Part shown: positions 45,701 to 56,722 of the stretch, in pieces | Numbering within the stretch: position 1 is the first letter of the stretch | Layout: the number at the start of each line of letters is the position of its first letter | Notes under the pieces: generated by a model | Seen by the model: the letters and a program-made list of their open reading frames with translations, nothing else | Told to the model about the DNA's origin: nothing | Databases searched by the model: none | Program-made: the position numbers and the translations under genes | Assembly (NCBI GenBank): GCA_010093685.1 | Contig: MU006221.1 | Location: 611,530-675,529, forward strand | Length of the DNA: 64,000 nucleotides | Direction of reading: 5' to 3' | Origin: Ophiobolus disseminans | Taxonomy: Eukaryota; Ascomycota; Dothideomycetes; Pleosporales; Phaeosphaeriaceae

Positions 45701-47027
45701 GATCAACCTTCTTGAGGTTATCGTGCCTTTCTATGGCGCGGAAAGCTTCGTCGGCAGCCGTCTTCTTGAGCAAGTCAGACTCACCAGTGGCAGAAGATTC
45801 GTCACACTTGATGCCATGGCCGGTGATGAGAATACCATCGACAGGGATCATGTCGCCAGGCTCCAGATTGACAAGATCGCCAACGAAGATGTCGTAGACG
45901 GATACCTCGCGCAGTTTACCCGAGCGAATAACCTTGATTGTCCGGTCGTCCTTCTTGGCGTTCAGCTTGACAAACTGGCGCTCCTTCTGCCAATCGTTGG
46001 CAGCACCGACTACGACAACGATGAGGATAGCAACAATAATGGCAACACCTTCAATCCACTCGACCTTGGGCTCACCAGGCTCGTGCGCCACGCCAAATGT
46101 CTGGTAGAGGCCGAGACCGAGGGAAATGACGGCGGCTGCAGTGAGTAGTAAGAGGACCTTGTCATTATAGGCCATCCAAGCTAGCTGGAAAATGCTTTTC
46201 GGCTTTCGCACGGGTAACCGATTGTCGCTGTAAACACGCCTTCGGTCGGCAAAGGCATTTTGTCCAGCTTCGTGCGCAGTGTCTGTGTGGCGAATACCAT
46301 TCTCCTGGGACGATTTGGCTGGGTTTTGGGTGGCGCTTGGAGTAGTAGCCTCGTCGAACGAGACTGCGCCGTCAAGCGTGGTCTCATCGATGCTCAGACC
46401 GGCTTTCCTGTCTGTTCGAAGACCCTTTTCTATGCCGTCTATGCCGCCTAGCGCGTGAAAGGCTCCTAAACTCTTTGGGTTGTAAAGCTTGCCGAGCTGG
46501 CCGGGTGAGAAGGCAAACTTGTTGTTCTCGACCTCGAACTCGTGCTCGGTGCCGGGGTCGGGCTTGAGCGCGTCTTTAGCGTCTAATACCTCGGTGGGTC
46601 CCATTTCGCCTCTAGGAATATCGCCGTTGTTGGAAGTTACATAGGTGCCGCTAGAGTTGGACTCGCCGTTCTCCGTGGCCGAGTCCATCGAATTTGCGCG
46701 TGACTTTGCGCCGGGGACAGCAAGGAAGTTGGAGCCGTTCCAGCCCTGCGCGGGCGACGAGACGTTGTGAGGCGACGTCGGCCTACTTGCGGTGCTCTCA
46801 AATGAGTTGGCGCCTCGCAGCTCCTGGGGAGACTGCCGCGGCTGTGTGGGAGAGACATTGTGGTCTGCAGTGGTGGATGCGGCAGTCTTGTTGTCCTGTG
46901 TCTCTCCCAGCGGCAGCGACTCGGTCATGTTTGCGTCGTTGGGGTTGACGGCGGAGGTGTCTATTGTTATGGTGGGTGCGCGCTTTCGGCCCTCGGTGGG
47001 CACATCGGGCGCGTTGCCGTCAGCCAT
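42795..47027 (-). CDS. PMC1: P-type Ca2+-transporting ATPase, PMC1/PMCA type (P2B)
   Basis: Single exon, 1410 aa. Transmembrane helices M1-M2 near LLLLTAAAVISLGLGLYQ and VAIIVAILIVVVVGAANDW; actuator motif SSATGES; phosphorylation site CSDKTGTLTQNKM; ATP-binding region and hinge MVTGDNVLTAKAI and TGDGTNDAPALK; six C-terminal helices. M4 has VPEGLPLAVTLALAF, the P2-type Ca2+-site proline motif. The protein pumps Ca2+ into the vacuole (or out of the cell) against calcium stress; in yeast Pmc1 is calcineurin-regulated. The N-terminal 270 residues are long and polar; the C-terminus holds a basic segment (KRVRGGRLSNLKFKMQH) that may resemble a calmodulin-binding autoinhibitory site; that reading is inference. 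Confidence 0.96.
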   Translation of the reverse strand: MADGNAPDVPTEGRKRAPTITIDTSAVNPNDANMTESLPLGETQDNKTAASTTADHNVSPTQPRQSPQELRGANSFESTASRPTSPHNVSSPAQGWNGSNFLAVPGAKSRANSMDSATENGESNSSGTYVTSNNGDIPRGEMGPTEVLDAKDALKPDPGTEHEFEVENNKFAFSPGQLGKLYNPKSLGAFHALGGIDGIEKGLRTDRKAGLSIDETTLDGAVSFDEATTPSATQNPAKSSQENGIRHTDTAHEAGQNAFADRRRVYSDNRLPVRKPKSIFQLAWMAYNDKVLLLLTAAAVISLGLGLYQTFGVAHEPGEPKVEWIEGVAIIVAILIVVVVGAANDWQKERQFVKLNAKKDDRTIKVIRSGKLREVSVYDIFVGDLVNLEPGDMIPVDGILITGHGIKCDESSATGESDLLKKTAADEAFRAIERHDNLKKVDPFILSGAKVSEGVGTFIVTATGIHSSYGKTMMSLREDSEVTPLQSKLNTLATYIAKLGGAAALLLFVVLFIEFLVGLKGNPNPPAQKGQQFLNILIVAITVIVVAVPEGLPLAVTLALAFATTRMLKDNNLVRLLRSCETMGNATTICSDKTGTLTQNKMTVVAGSLGTALRFGDHKLKTSDTPESLDDGAKGKMVESPVEGPADVSAAEFVNTINEKVKDVLEQSIIQNTTAFEGEAGGPDPFIGSKTETALLSFARDHLGMGNLGQERSNANIVQVIPFDSAIKCSGAVAKLNDGRFRLYVKGASEILLGKCEKIVTDAAKDLVDAPMTEDNRETLENVITAYASRSLRTIGLIYRDFESWPPRDARKNEDDSSLALFEDVFQKMTFLAVVGIQDPLRPSVREAVKDCQHAGVYVRMVTGDNVLTAKAIAEDCGILVPGGVVMEGPTFRKLSKRDMDAVIPKLCVLARSSPEDKRKLVKRLKELGETVAVTGDGTNDAPALKTADVGFSMGIAGTEVAKEASAIILMDDNFASIVKALLWGRAVNDAVKKFLQFQITVNITAVLLTFVSAVSSDKQESVLTAVQLLWVNLIMDTFAALALATDPPTRSLLDRKPDPKSAPLITLRMWKMIIGQAIYQLVVTFILYFAGESIFSYHSEAEKAELKALVFNTFVWMQIFNALNNRRLDNRFNVFEGITHNWFFIVILGIMIGGQTMIIFVGGVAFKVVRLNGPQWGYSIVLGFLSLPVGVVVRLIPDELVRKCIPAFFKRKRNPEVVVSDDEYQWNQGLLEIRDELAFIKRVRGGRLSNLKFKMQHPKEAFTRSRSSQSLPGTPNNGPQNDHDGSPAPPTPNSRRRGRSRSNSAFGPATVMAGIVAGSIAGWSPIDRNGGDNDSIRFSRSAKKEDLEAQEGIEVHPDTKSTDPILAPDPSEYRGPPSQNVETTPEFTVGPFARHEQSDGHSKSTGPGT

Positions 47028-49684
47028 GGTGTTGCGGCAGCCTGGGGGCCGAGGAGGACTAAGGCTGAGGCGCTAGGCAAGCGATGGATGCGAGGAGGGA
47101 AGAATGTTGGTGAGATGGGCGCCTTCCGGTGAAGCTTAGCTACAGGAACTGCATGCGCAGAATGGGGGCCGTCTTTGAATATCGGGTTGGAGGCGAAAGG
47201 AGGCTGTGTTATTGTGCTCGCTGGGTCGATACAAAAGTACGGCAGTGACCAACGGAGCAGAACCCTTGTTTGAGATCAAACTAAGCTGGACAAACCACGG
47301 TCAGTACACACATTGACTCCTTCTCCGTTCGCAATGCTACGTGGCGCATGCATTCACGGCCAGAGCGAGCAACGTACCGTGGGGCATTGGCTTCTTGGGC
47401 GAAGGCAAATTGTTAGCCGATGCCTGGATCAAGCTGAACAATGGATGCGTGTGGGCCTAGGGCAGCGGAGGAGTAGTTGTGCGTGGCTATGCCGGGCGCA
47501 GCAGGCTCCTTGTGTATGGGTAGTTGGGTATTAGGTGGTTGCAACACTTGGAAGAGAAAGACACGCTCAGAGAACAAGCTCGCAGGTTTCGGGCCGCAGA
47601 GAACAGGAACCACGGCGTGCTTTCAGGGATTTACAGACACGCAACAGAGCCAGGGCGCGGTCGATGCACATCGTCTTGTTGTAGACGCCAAGGTAGGCAG
47701 TGCAAAATTAGCCGTTTGCGGCTAGTCACTTTCCACAGCCTGTGCGCCCAATGCCTGCCCGGTAAAAGCCTCGTCGCTCAGGCTGCGTTTCAACATTACT
47801 TCGATGCCCTCGCCAAGTCGCATCTGCACCTGCTGCATCACACTTGCAGGCGGTCAGCGAGAAGCGCGTTGCCATGTGTTGTCCTGAGCAACCAAGGCGT
47901 GCCACGACAAGGCACGCTGCACCCATGCCACATGAGCTCCTCTCCGACCATTAATTAGATGAGGCCAAGCACACGGCGTCTCAGGGCGTCATATCACAGC
48001 AAATTCGCGAGCCGACTCCTGAAAAGCTTGCCCTGGCCGCTTCTCGCCTTTCTTTTCGCCAGCCAAGACGCTTCTCTTCCTACCAACACAACAACAACAC
48101 AGCATCATACTCCAACTGGTCCCCCTCTGTTGTGAATTTGAACCGTGTCGCGCTTGCGGCTGGCAGCCCTCTTCCAAAGTCCGGCGGCTCTCCACCCAGT
48201 ACCTGTAGATTTCGAGCGGCATGACCATCGGAGGTACAAAGCAAGACGTCAAGCCAAGCGCAAAAGCTTGGCCCACGGCGACCACATCAAGCCTCTGTCA
48301 CCGAGGCTGGACTCTTGTCATAAACGCATGCGTCAGAGGCGTGACCATGTCTTTCTGCTCATGTTACGCTCTTACGACGTCGGAGGCAAATCTCCTGTTA
48401 ACTCGTATAACCAGTTCATAACCGTAGTCTGCACATGATACGGGCTTTGGAGAACTTGGAAGGACTACACGCATGCGGAGCATTGGCGACATGCAGCCAG
48501 CCTCAACACAGGAACGAACAACGGGAGGAAGCGCAGAAGTCATCGGTCTGCTTCCTTCAATCACATCAATGCTGCTGCTACATCTGCGTGCGGTTCGTAG
48601 GCGCGCATCACCTCAGACTATCCCTTGTGCCCGAGTTTTCAAGCTTCGAGTTGTTGCTTGTCGCCCGGTCGCCACGAGATTGGCCCGCCTTTTCCAGATG
48701 ACCATTTCTGCAACCTTGGCGGAACAAACCACAGCGCTTGTGAAACACACACATTCCATGGCATCTAACGTTGTATGCAGACATCGCAGACCTCGCGTTT
48801 GCATCATCATACAAGGCGCATCGAAAGTTGTAGATATCGACCATGCCTGAGCTTGGAAAAGGGGCACAGAGCTTGGCCCTCCCTTCAATGTATCCGTGCA
48901 TCGCAAATAAATCAGCTCTCCCTTCGTCTTCATCTCACGAAGGTTGCCTACCCCGCCAAACATCTGTTGTTTATTTCGAGGTCCCCTCGCTGACGTGCAG
49001 GTCGTTGCAAAGTGTGGAACGGCGTTTACTAAGCGCCCCGCTCTATGGGTTCGGCCAATGACGCTTCCGCGCTAAAATGAAAGTCACCGTCCTGTGATAT
49101 CACCAACTACCATTGTTAGCGACACGCAAATCCCGATGCCGCAAGGAGCGCGCCCTTCTGTACTTTGGACATGTGTAGTAACACCACAAGCCCGATTATT
49201 CAGACTGATGTTGATGAAGAGGCTGACAAAAGGCGACATCTCCGCCCGTCTGGATGTTTTCGACATGCGCCTTTCTGCCCAAAGGAGAGACACCATGTAA
49301 ACAGTGAGCACTACAAAGCACGAAGTTTTCCCTTCGTCAAGATTGATACCACCGCTCTCAATACGTCCTAAGATCCACGATTGGGCATAACAAGGGGTTC
49401 ATCTTTGAGCATATCTCGGCCCCCAATACTCTATCTTTATCACCCGCGCCGAAACGATTGTACCTGCATAATCGGCCCCAACCTCGAAGATCGTCCCGCT
49501 TGGTCCAGAAACAGGTCTGCCCTTCTCCGCATCCAAGTTGAGCGGCACATTCTAAATTCAAATACGAAAAACGATCGCTTTCTGCGGCTTGAGTGTGTAG
49601 TGATCTTTCTAGGGCAACTATCTTTCTCTTGAACTTGTTTGCTAGGAACCTGTGTCATCAGCACTGGACCACATCAAGTTCAAG
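47028..49684. other. Large divergent intergenic region
   Basis: 2.66 kb between the Ca2+-ATPase and cyanamide hydratase starts, unusually long for this gene-dense window. Several short frames exist but none has a recognisable domain, splice context or conserved text. It may contain long 5' leaders or an unrecognised non-coding RNA; nothing can be asserted. Confidence 0.5.
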
Positions 49685-51493
49685 ATGGCCGACGCAAGCA
49701 AGAACGCTGAGCTCTCCATGAACGGATGGACTGCAGTACCGCGCAGCTTCAAGAAGAGCCTAGCAGATGTGAACAAGAATAAGCAGGCCGAGCTGTCCGT
49801 TTCTGATGCCAATCCACCTAGCACCGATATCGCACAAAAGGTCCAAGATTTTGCAAAGCAGCAGTTGCCCGAGAAGACATTCAACCATTCGATGCGCGTC
49901 TGGTACTACGGTAAGTGTACTAGCTAGATGTCAAGGTATATACGGGCGTTTGCTCGACTACATACATACTCTGCCTAAATGGGACTTCGCTTAATTGGCC
50001 CTTAATAGCAATGCTGACAATACCCAGGATCCGCCATCGTACAGGCCCACTTTCCACACCTCTCACCTCTGCTGGAGACATACTACCTGACCTGCCTACT
50101 CCATGATCTTGGCACTACAGTGGAAAACACGCATGGCACACACATGTCCTTCGAGTACTATGGCGCATTCAAAGCATTGAACTTCCTCCGCGACAATGGT
50201 GCTTCACTTGATCAGGCGGAAGCTGTCAGCGAAGCCATAATCCGCCATGCTGATCTTGGTGAGACGGGCACGCTTACAAGCTTAGGAATGTTGATCCAAT
50301 TGAGCACCGTGTTTGGTATGTTGCCTTTTTTCGTCCTTCCACTATGATTCCAAAACAATATTTGCACTGCCTGGGAATGCGCGGTCAACCTATGACGCAT
50401 CATCACCTACATTTCCCATTATCATGGAACCTGCTGCTGGGGGATGTGACTCTGCGTCGATTCTTTCCGGCTTGAGAACAACGTATAGTTCCAAGACGTC
50501 GCGTAGTCCTTGGAGGCGGACTTGCATGAAGCTGGATACGGGGCAAGTATGGCGCACCCACTATAGCCAGACAGCCTGCGACGTCACCCCGCGTCCTTCC
50601 AAGCTCGTTCGAACCAGGCAATGCATCTCCCGCGGCGACAATGCACGCATTTTGCCATCCCGACCATGGTGTTCGCAGATCCGCCACTTCAATGCTCTAG
50701 TACTGCGGGTACCATTCTTCAAGAGGCAAAAGTAGACGCGCCACCCGAACCAGACTCCGCTTCCGAACCCGCTCTCAACTTCCGAAATACGGGACCTACA
50801 CTGCACACAGCCTCCCATCTCGCCCAACCTTCAATACTTCTCAGCATCATCAATTGCCTCAAGAAAACGTTCTCCGTGCTTGGCCGCCACCACTTCGTAG
50901 ACGATACCCACCAAGCATCGGAAATCCGCGGTCTTGGCGCCAGGGCTGTGCAGCCGCGCAATCGCGGATCTCCACTAAGAGAAATTGTCGCACAAGCTTC
51001 GCTAGCCAATGCAAAGCTTGCAATTGCTTGCCATTCCTGGGCCAGTATATTGGATCCTTGGTGTGGGCACGGGGTCAGGGGCAATGGTCAAGAGATACTC
51101 GTGCCTGGAAATCTGCCTGAGGCCGAAGATCAATCGCCGACACGCCATTACGAGGACGAACACATTGATCACCAGAGCTGAGATCCCGATGCATGGGCAC
51201 TGCTAGCTAGCCTTTCCACTTTCTCACTCTTCGTCTTTCACTACTAGTTAAACAAAACACCGTACTAATCATTTCCAACCACCACAGACAACGTCGGCCT
51301 CAATCCACACCTCATCTCCAAAGCCACAATCGAAAACGTCGTTGCTGCCTTCCCTCGCAAGCAATGGACCAATTGCTTCGCTGAAGCCATGGTCCTGGAG
51401 TTGGAGCTCAAGCCGTGGTGCCACACGACCGCTAACGAGGGCTTCGTTGAAGCAATCCTGGATAATGACTTAATGGCGCCATTCGATGGATAA
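49685..51493 (+). CDS. Cyanamide hydratase (HD domain) with an oversized intron
   Basis: Exons 49685-49910, 50028-50315 and 51288-51493, 239 aa, the normal family length. HD-domain features are TFNHSMRVWYYG, TCLLHDLGTT (HD pair) and AIIRHADLGETG. After the second intron the family end DNVGLNPHLISKATIENVV and CHTTANEGFVEAILDNDL follows in frame. The enzyme hydrates cyanamide to urea; Pezizomycotina carry several paralogs, and the physiological substrate may be another nitrile. Intron 1 is 117 nt; intron 2 is 972 nt, about ten times the usual size here, yet has a proper GTATGT donor, a TACTAAT-type branch near 51263 and CACAG acceptor. The intron holds open frames of up to 186 codons (50621-51181), suggesting an inserted, decaying piece. 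Confidence 0.88.
50340..51240. other. Probable foreign insert inside cyanamide hydratase intron 2
   Basis: Coding-like pieces in changing frames: a Rossmann-like VVVLGGGLA at about 50487-50513 followed by TGA, and SEIRGLGARAVQP near 50918-50956. The GLGAR string occurs in D-amino-acid-oxidase-type FAD enzymes, so a decayed FAD oxidoreductase is possible but weakly supported. No terminal repeats or target duplication were found. Confidence 0.3.
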
Positions 51494-52382
51494 GGAGAGC
51501 ATATATGAGGGTAGGGTACATTGAATTTGGGTAAAGAGAAGAGGGAATTTCATAGTGGTTCATAGATCTGATCACTCAGGCTCGCTATATTCTCTCTTCC
51601 GTAATATTTATGCAATTCAGAAATGATCCGCCACACAGTCGTTATCGCAAGCACAATCATACACACAGACTCACTCACTTCAAATGTGCTCGTAAAATGT
51701 TTTCGCGTTCCACGATACTCTACTAGCAATCCTGGTAACTTGCACAACTCCTTCATGCGAACATACCCTGTAACAACCCCGGCCATCACACCCTATCGCT
51801 TCACATGTTAACAAGCACCCCGAAACCGAAACGTCGGTAAGTTCGATGCCGAATCTGTCTCGGCACATCTGCCGTGGGAATGAAACATTCATCGTCAGAA
51901 TCCGCCTTGCGACAAGAAAAATTATGCATTAAGTTAGGATTTTGTGTACCGTCTCAGATAGTTCAGCAAGACTGACTTGGTGATAGTTTTACACTATGAG
52001 TGCAAGCAAGTACCTAGGCAACGTTGTACAAGTTTCGCGACTCAGCGTACTGTTGACAATCGCTCACAGCGATGTACGGGTATCGTCGAGAAACGCTTCA
52101 AAATAGAGACTGCGCTGAATTCTCAAGCATGAATAAATGCTATACATACAATATATTGTCCAAAAAGGAAACGACCGCGCTATGAACACTTTTCCTCTAC
52201 CTTCCTCACATATACACTTTACATCACACACCAATTGCACCGCACCCCACAGCGCATCCTCGTGCCATGCTCTTCCTCTATTGTACGCACTTACAATCTG
52301 TTCCCGCATATGCCGTGCACTTTCAACAATATCACACATTTGCACAGCCTCCCCGCGCCCTTCCGCGCCGCCTACACCATAC
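51494..52382. other. Convergent intergenic region
   Basis: About 890 bp between cyanamide hydratase and the MFS gene, facing 3' ends. No supported gene. Confidence 0.55.
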
Positions 52383-54755
52383 TCAGGTCCCATTCGCCAC
52401 CCCTGCTCCCTCACCTTCCTCACCTTCCGGGTCAGCCTTTTTCTTCTTCAGATGCGGAAGCTCGATTGCGAAGACCAAAATGTTCACAATGACGAACATG
52501 GCGATTGCTGAGATGAATACTATGCGTAGGCTGCGCGAGTATGCATCGATGACTGTGAAGTTGAGTTAGTTTGAGGCTGAGTTGGGTAATGGGTATGTGA
52601 TCACGCGTGGGGCAGTGGGATTCGATAATGCAGGTACAAAGTAAGACTGGCGTACCTTGGCTTTGATGCTTAGCATCGAGGTCGATAATGCTGCGGACTG
52701 ATTTGCGGACACGCTCGATAATCTGGGGTGCGAATTAGCGCCGGAAGGCAGATTGCGAGGCAGGTTTTGACGTGGAAGTTGTGCGACGTGTTGAAAGTAA
52801 GCACGACAGTTGGGCGACGACGTCGGAACGAAGCGATTGAGATAACGCGCAGCAATAGTGAATGCGCCTTCACTCGAAGCTGCGAGATATGTAGTCGCTG
52901 AGACGAGGTCGATTAAGTAATAGGACGAACGTAAGGGGGTGTTCGGCGTCCGAGGCTGAGCATAACACATACCTCATTTCTCTTGTGACCGGTCACAAGC
53001 TGCTCCAGGTAGGCGGTCAATGCGTTTTGCAATATCAAACTGCTGACGCTAACGCCCATGACAATGCCCAAGCTCCGCCACAGAATGAGCGTACTTGTCA
53101 TGACGGCCTGATCCTCCTGCGAGCTCGTGGCAAGCACGGCGAGGCTCGTTGCCGGGAAACTCAAGCCCTGTCCAATACTCGAAGGCACCAGAAAGATTGT
53201 CGCAAGCCATGATGGTATGTTGTCCCACATACTCGACAAGCAGGTTGCACCGATAAGCATGCTCAGTGACCCAGTCACAATGAGCCATTTCATGCGTCCT
53301 GTGGCAGTCATAATGAAGCCTGCTGACACGCCGCAGATGGTGAGTGCGACTGAAGGTCCAGCAAGTCGAAAGCCAGATACCGATGCAGTCTCGAGCTTGA
53401 CGGCTTGAAAGTACAGCGGTGCATTGAACAAGATCGTGTTCATACCGATTTGCGCAAAGAAATTGTTGAAGACAAGGTTGCCGCGCGGTTGGCTGAAGAG
53501 CATGGGAAGTGGCATAACAGCCCGCTGAGCGCGTGATTCGACGTAGATGAGGATGCCTCCTGCGATGAATGCAATGATGAGGGAGACGATGATGATTGGA
53601 TGATTCCATGGGTAGATGTTTCCTCCCAAATTGAGTCCCAGAATAAGAAACGCGACGGAACCGGTGAGGAGGAAAGACCCAGCAATGTCAAAACCTTTCA
53701 TCGCATCTCGAATACCTAACCCTGAGCGCTTCGCAAGGTTGGGTCCGAGTGTTGATGGGGTTGAGAAGTAGGCGTTGATTAAGATAACAACTAGAAAGGG
53801 AACCTGGATGGCGAAAGTCTTCCGCCAACCAAGGCTATCGCAGAGAAATCCACCAAATGCTGCACCACAAGCAGACCCTCCTCCGTAGAAGAGATTGATA
53901 TATGCTTGGTATGTGCCTCGCACTTCGATGCTCACGAGGTCGTTGGTCATGACGTTGCCCATAGACAGAACGCCAGCAGCTCCGATGCCGCAGAATGCTC
54001 GTGCAGCGATGAAGCTGCCGATGGATTGGGCGGCGGCACACCATGCAGTCGTTGCACCAAGAAACAAAATTCCTGCGAGATACAATGGTCGCCTGCCGAA
54101 AGTGTCTGAGAGCCGGCCCATAAGTGGCTGAAGAGCTGTTGAGGTAAGCAGGAATGCTGTTGACAACCATGATGCTGAATTCGATGCGTTGAAGTATGAT
54201 GTGATGACTGGGTGACTTGAAGCCATGAGTGTGGAATCGAACATGGCGATCTGAAACAGTATGTCAGCCCAATGTATGGTCATCATGTTTTCTTTGCACA
54301 CCCACAAAGTAGCCCATCAAGATACCACCAAACACGAATCTAAATCTCCATTTCGAAACGCCTTCGAGCAGCCCGTTCTCCTGGAACGCTACTAAATGCT
54401 CATTATCTGCTCTTGATCCCTCGTCATCAGGTACGACCAACTGCCCATGAGAATAACCCCTGCTTCTACTCTTCCTCATCTCTGGAAAAACCGGTGCGCC
54501 AACTGCACTCTGCTGTGCTACCTCTGCAGCCAAGGTTTCCGCATCTTCAATCGGGGAGCTATCCTCGTTGCGCTCGGTAATGCGGCGAAGAAGCGGAGTT
54601 CGTTCGGAATACCGCCGAGACCGGCCCCTACTGCTCGAACGAGACCGCGAGCGCGCCTTGGAAGGCATGCGATTCCGTTCACCGTTTCCAGTCCCGGTGA
54701 GAATACTCCACCAGGTGACCGGGCGACTGGTCGATGCAAAAGATGGCGAAGTCAT
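52383..54755 (-). CDS. MFS transporter, 14-helix DHA2 type (Vba/Fnx-like)
   Basis: Four exons: 54755-54306, 54250-52973, 52722-52656 and 52552-52383; 654 aa. A polar Ser/Arg-rich N-terminus (about 140 residues with RSRSRSSSRGRSRRYSERTP) leads to FGGILMGYF-IAMFDSTLMASSHPVI, which the first join restores. MFS signatures: GRLSDTFGRRPLYLAG (loop 2-3) and a motif-C-like LSMGNVMTNDL region. The small 67-nt exon completes ERVRKSVRSIIDLD, and the last exon adds the final helix and a dilysine-rich KKKKADPEGEEGEGAG tail. Family members move basic amino acids into vacuoles or export drugs; substrate not determinable. The 250-nt intron 3 is long. Divergent from a glutamine amidotransferase gene, 147 bp between starts. 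Confidence 0.9.
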
Positions 54756-54902
54756 GCTGGGTTTGACGTCAGCCGTGCAAAGTTGGTTCGCAGCTGAGGC
54801 AGAAGCGTCCAGGCTGTATGCGGTTAGATTTGCCGAGGTCACCGCCACCTACCTTTATCAACGGCGATCTGCACCCCATCCCATATTTGACAGACAGACA
54901 CG
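54756..54902. promoter_or_regulatory. Short bidirectional promoter (MFS transporter / amidotransferase)
   Basis: Only 147 bp separate the two divergent start codons, so the genes are likely co-regulated. No specific site recognised. Confidence 0.4.
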
Positions 54903-55751
54903 ATGAAGACGCCATTGCGAATAGCGATTCTCGAGTGCGACCAGCCGATGCCTTCTATCGTCGAGAGGTACGGTCGCTATGCTCGCATCTTCAGCACGCT
55001 ACTCGAGACCGCGGCGGAGGGACTCGGCTTATCTCCGAAGAAGGACCTGGTGTTGAGTGGCTTCGACGTCGTGGACAAGCAAGAGTATCCAAACGTGGAT
55101 GACATAGACGCTATTCTCATATCTGGCTCGAGTACGTTTCTGTTTCTGTGTGTGAGAAAATATCGAACATTTTTGACGCGCTGTAGGACACGACTCTTTC
55201 GACAACGACCCATGGATCTTGAAGCTGGTCGAGTTCACCGAAAAGCTTTTAAAGCAAGATCGCATCCGTATCATCGGTGTCTGCTTCGGTCATCAAATTC
55301 TTGGAAGAGCCCTGGGAGTCAAGGTTGGCCGTAGTGACGACGGATGGGAGATTTCAGTCTTGCCCGTGCAATTGAGCGCCAAGGGCAAAGAGCTATTTCA
55401 ACAGGACACACTTGTACGTGACGCCTCGTTTCGACTATATGCAACACTGACTCATGATAGTTGATTCATCAAATGCACAAAGACATTGTCTTTGAGTATC
55501 CAGATGGTGTGGAGAAGCTTGGCGCATCGCCTCGATGCTTAGTCCAAGGCATGTACAAGGAAGACAGCTTCATCTCCGTGCAAGGCCATCCAGAGTTCAA
55601 CGAGGGCATAATGGTTGAGTTGGTCAAGAATAGGAACCAGCAGGGTATCTTTGATGACACACAGGCAAAAGATGCTTTGGCACGATCTGGAGAGCACCAC
55701 GACGGTGTGAACGTTGCAAAAGCGTTCCTGAGGTTTTTGCTCGAGAACTGA
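54903..55751 (+). CDS. Class-I glutamine amidotransferase-like protein (YLR126C type)
   Basis: Three exons: 54903-55131, 55187-55413 and 55461-55751; 248 aa. GATase1 fold: N-terminal RIAILECDQP, LISGS, the nucleophile elbow IGVCFGHQILGRALG with catalytic Cys, and VQGHPEFNEGIM with His and Glu of the triad. The stand-alone protein resembles yeast YLR126C and GMP-synthase-like amidotransferases of unknown partner; it hydrolyses glutamine or a gamma-glutamyl compound. Introns restore SRHDSFDNDPW and TLLIHQMHKD. Function in the cell not known. Confidence 0.9.
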
Positions 55752-56025
55752 TTCTGACCTGGCAATTATATGTCTTTCACTCTATCGGTGACCTAAGGTA
55801 TTCAGAGCGTGGCTGGATAGCCTCGCGGCTTCTCTATCGCGAGCAAAGAAGAGTCTCAACAGATTTCTTATCTCCTTCGCTATTCTTCCAGACCGATCGC
55901 CAGTTCGCCTTCTTCATACTTCCATATCTTTGTCGCGTGCACATGACGTACGTGCTGCAGGCGCTCTTCTTTGAACCGTTTGTCTTCGTCTTTAATTAGC
56001 TGCCACTTCTTGACATGCTGGCTAT

Positions 56026-56062
<37 letters not shown>

Positions 56063-56722
56063 CAAAAAAAAAACCCCAACGGCTAGACAGGCTTTGGGTC
56101 ATGAACCATACATTAGCAGACATGCGCAAGTCGTCAACTAATCTGCTGGGGATTCGCACGTTGAATTGAGAAGCCATGTTCTATGCTATTCAGGGATTGT
56201 GGTTGTGTATTGGAGGACTTCTCGTGCAACTCAGTGGCGTCTAGCGCCGTCAAGTTTCGGGACACCCGACACGTTCTGCAATGCACCACAATTCCATACC
56301 CTTTGTAGATAATTCTATAGATGTCTCTGTCCTTGCTTTGGAGTAAGTTGCATACCGATTATTGGTTTTTGCAGTTGCAAATCTATCCATGGCTCGGCGT
56401 AGCTTTCTTCTCTCAATACAGTCAGAATGTGGGTTGCCGTGTCCCACTGCGCGCAAGGCGTAACCCTTGGCACTCAGCCCTGGAGGCCCCCAAAAAGAAA
56501 TGCAATATCAAACAACTTTCTCCTTAGTACAAGTCAATATACTCCTGGAGCGAGGAATTGCTGGAACTCATCCCGACTTTACACATTGCCTTCTTCTCAT
56601 CAAACTGCCAATATGAATCGCCTTCGCCTTCACCTTCGCCATCACTATTCGCAGACGAAGACGCAAGCAGAGCTATTCAGATAGACACCCATTCTATCGC
56701 CGTAGATCTACCTATATTAGCC
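55752..56722. other. Convergent intergenic region with a homopolymer tract
   Basis: 970 bp between facing 3' ends. It contains the T33-C-A10 tract (56030-56073), otherwise no supported gene. Confidence 0.55.
56030..56073. repeat. T33-C-A10 homopolymer/foldback tract
   Basis: 33 T followed by one C and 10 A; the ends can pair as a small A/T hairpin. It could be a retroposon tail read from the minus strand, a slippage-grown tract, or an assembly artefact. Confidence 0.9.
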
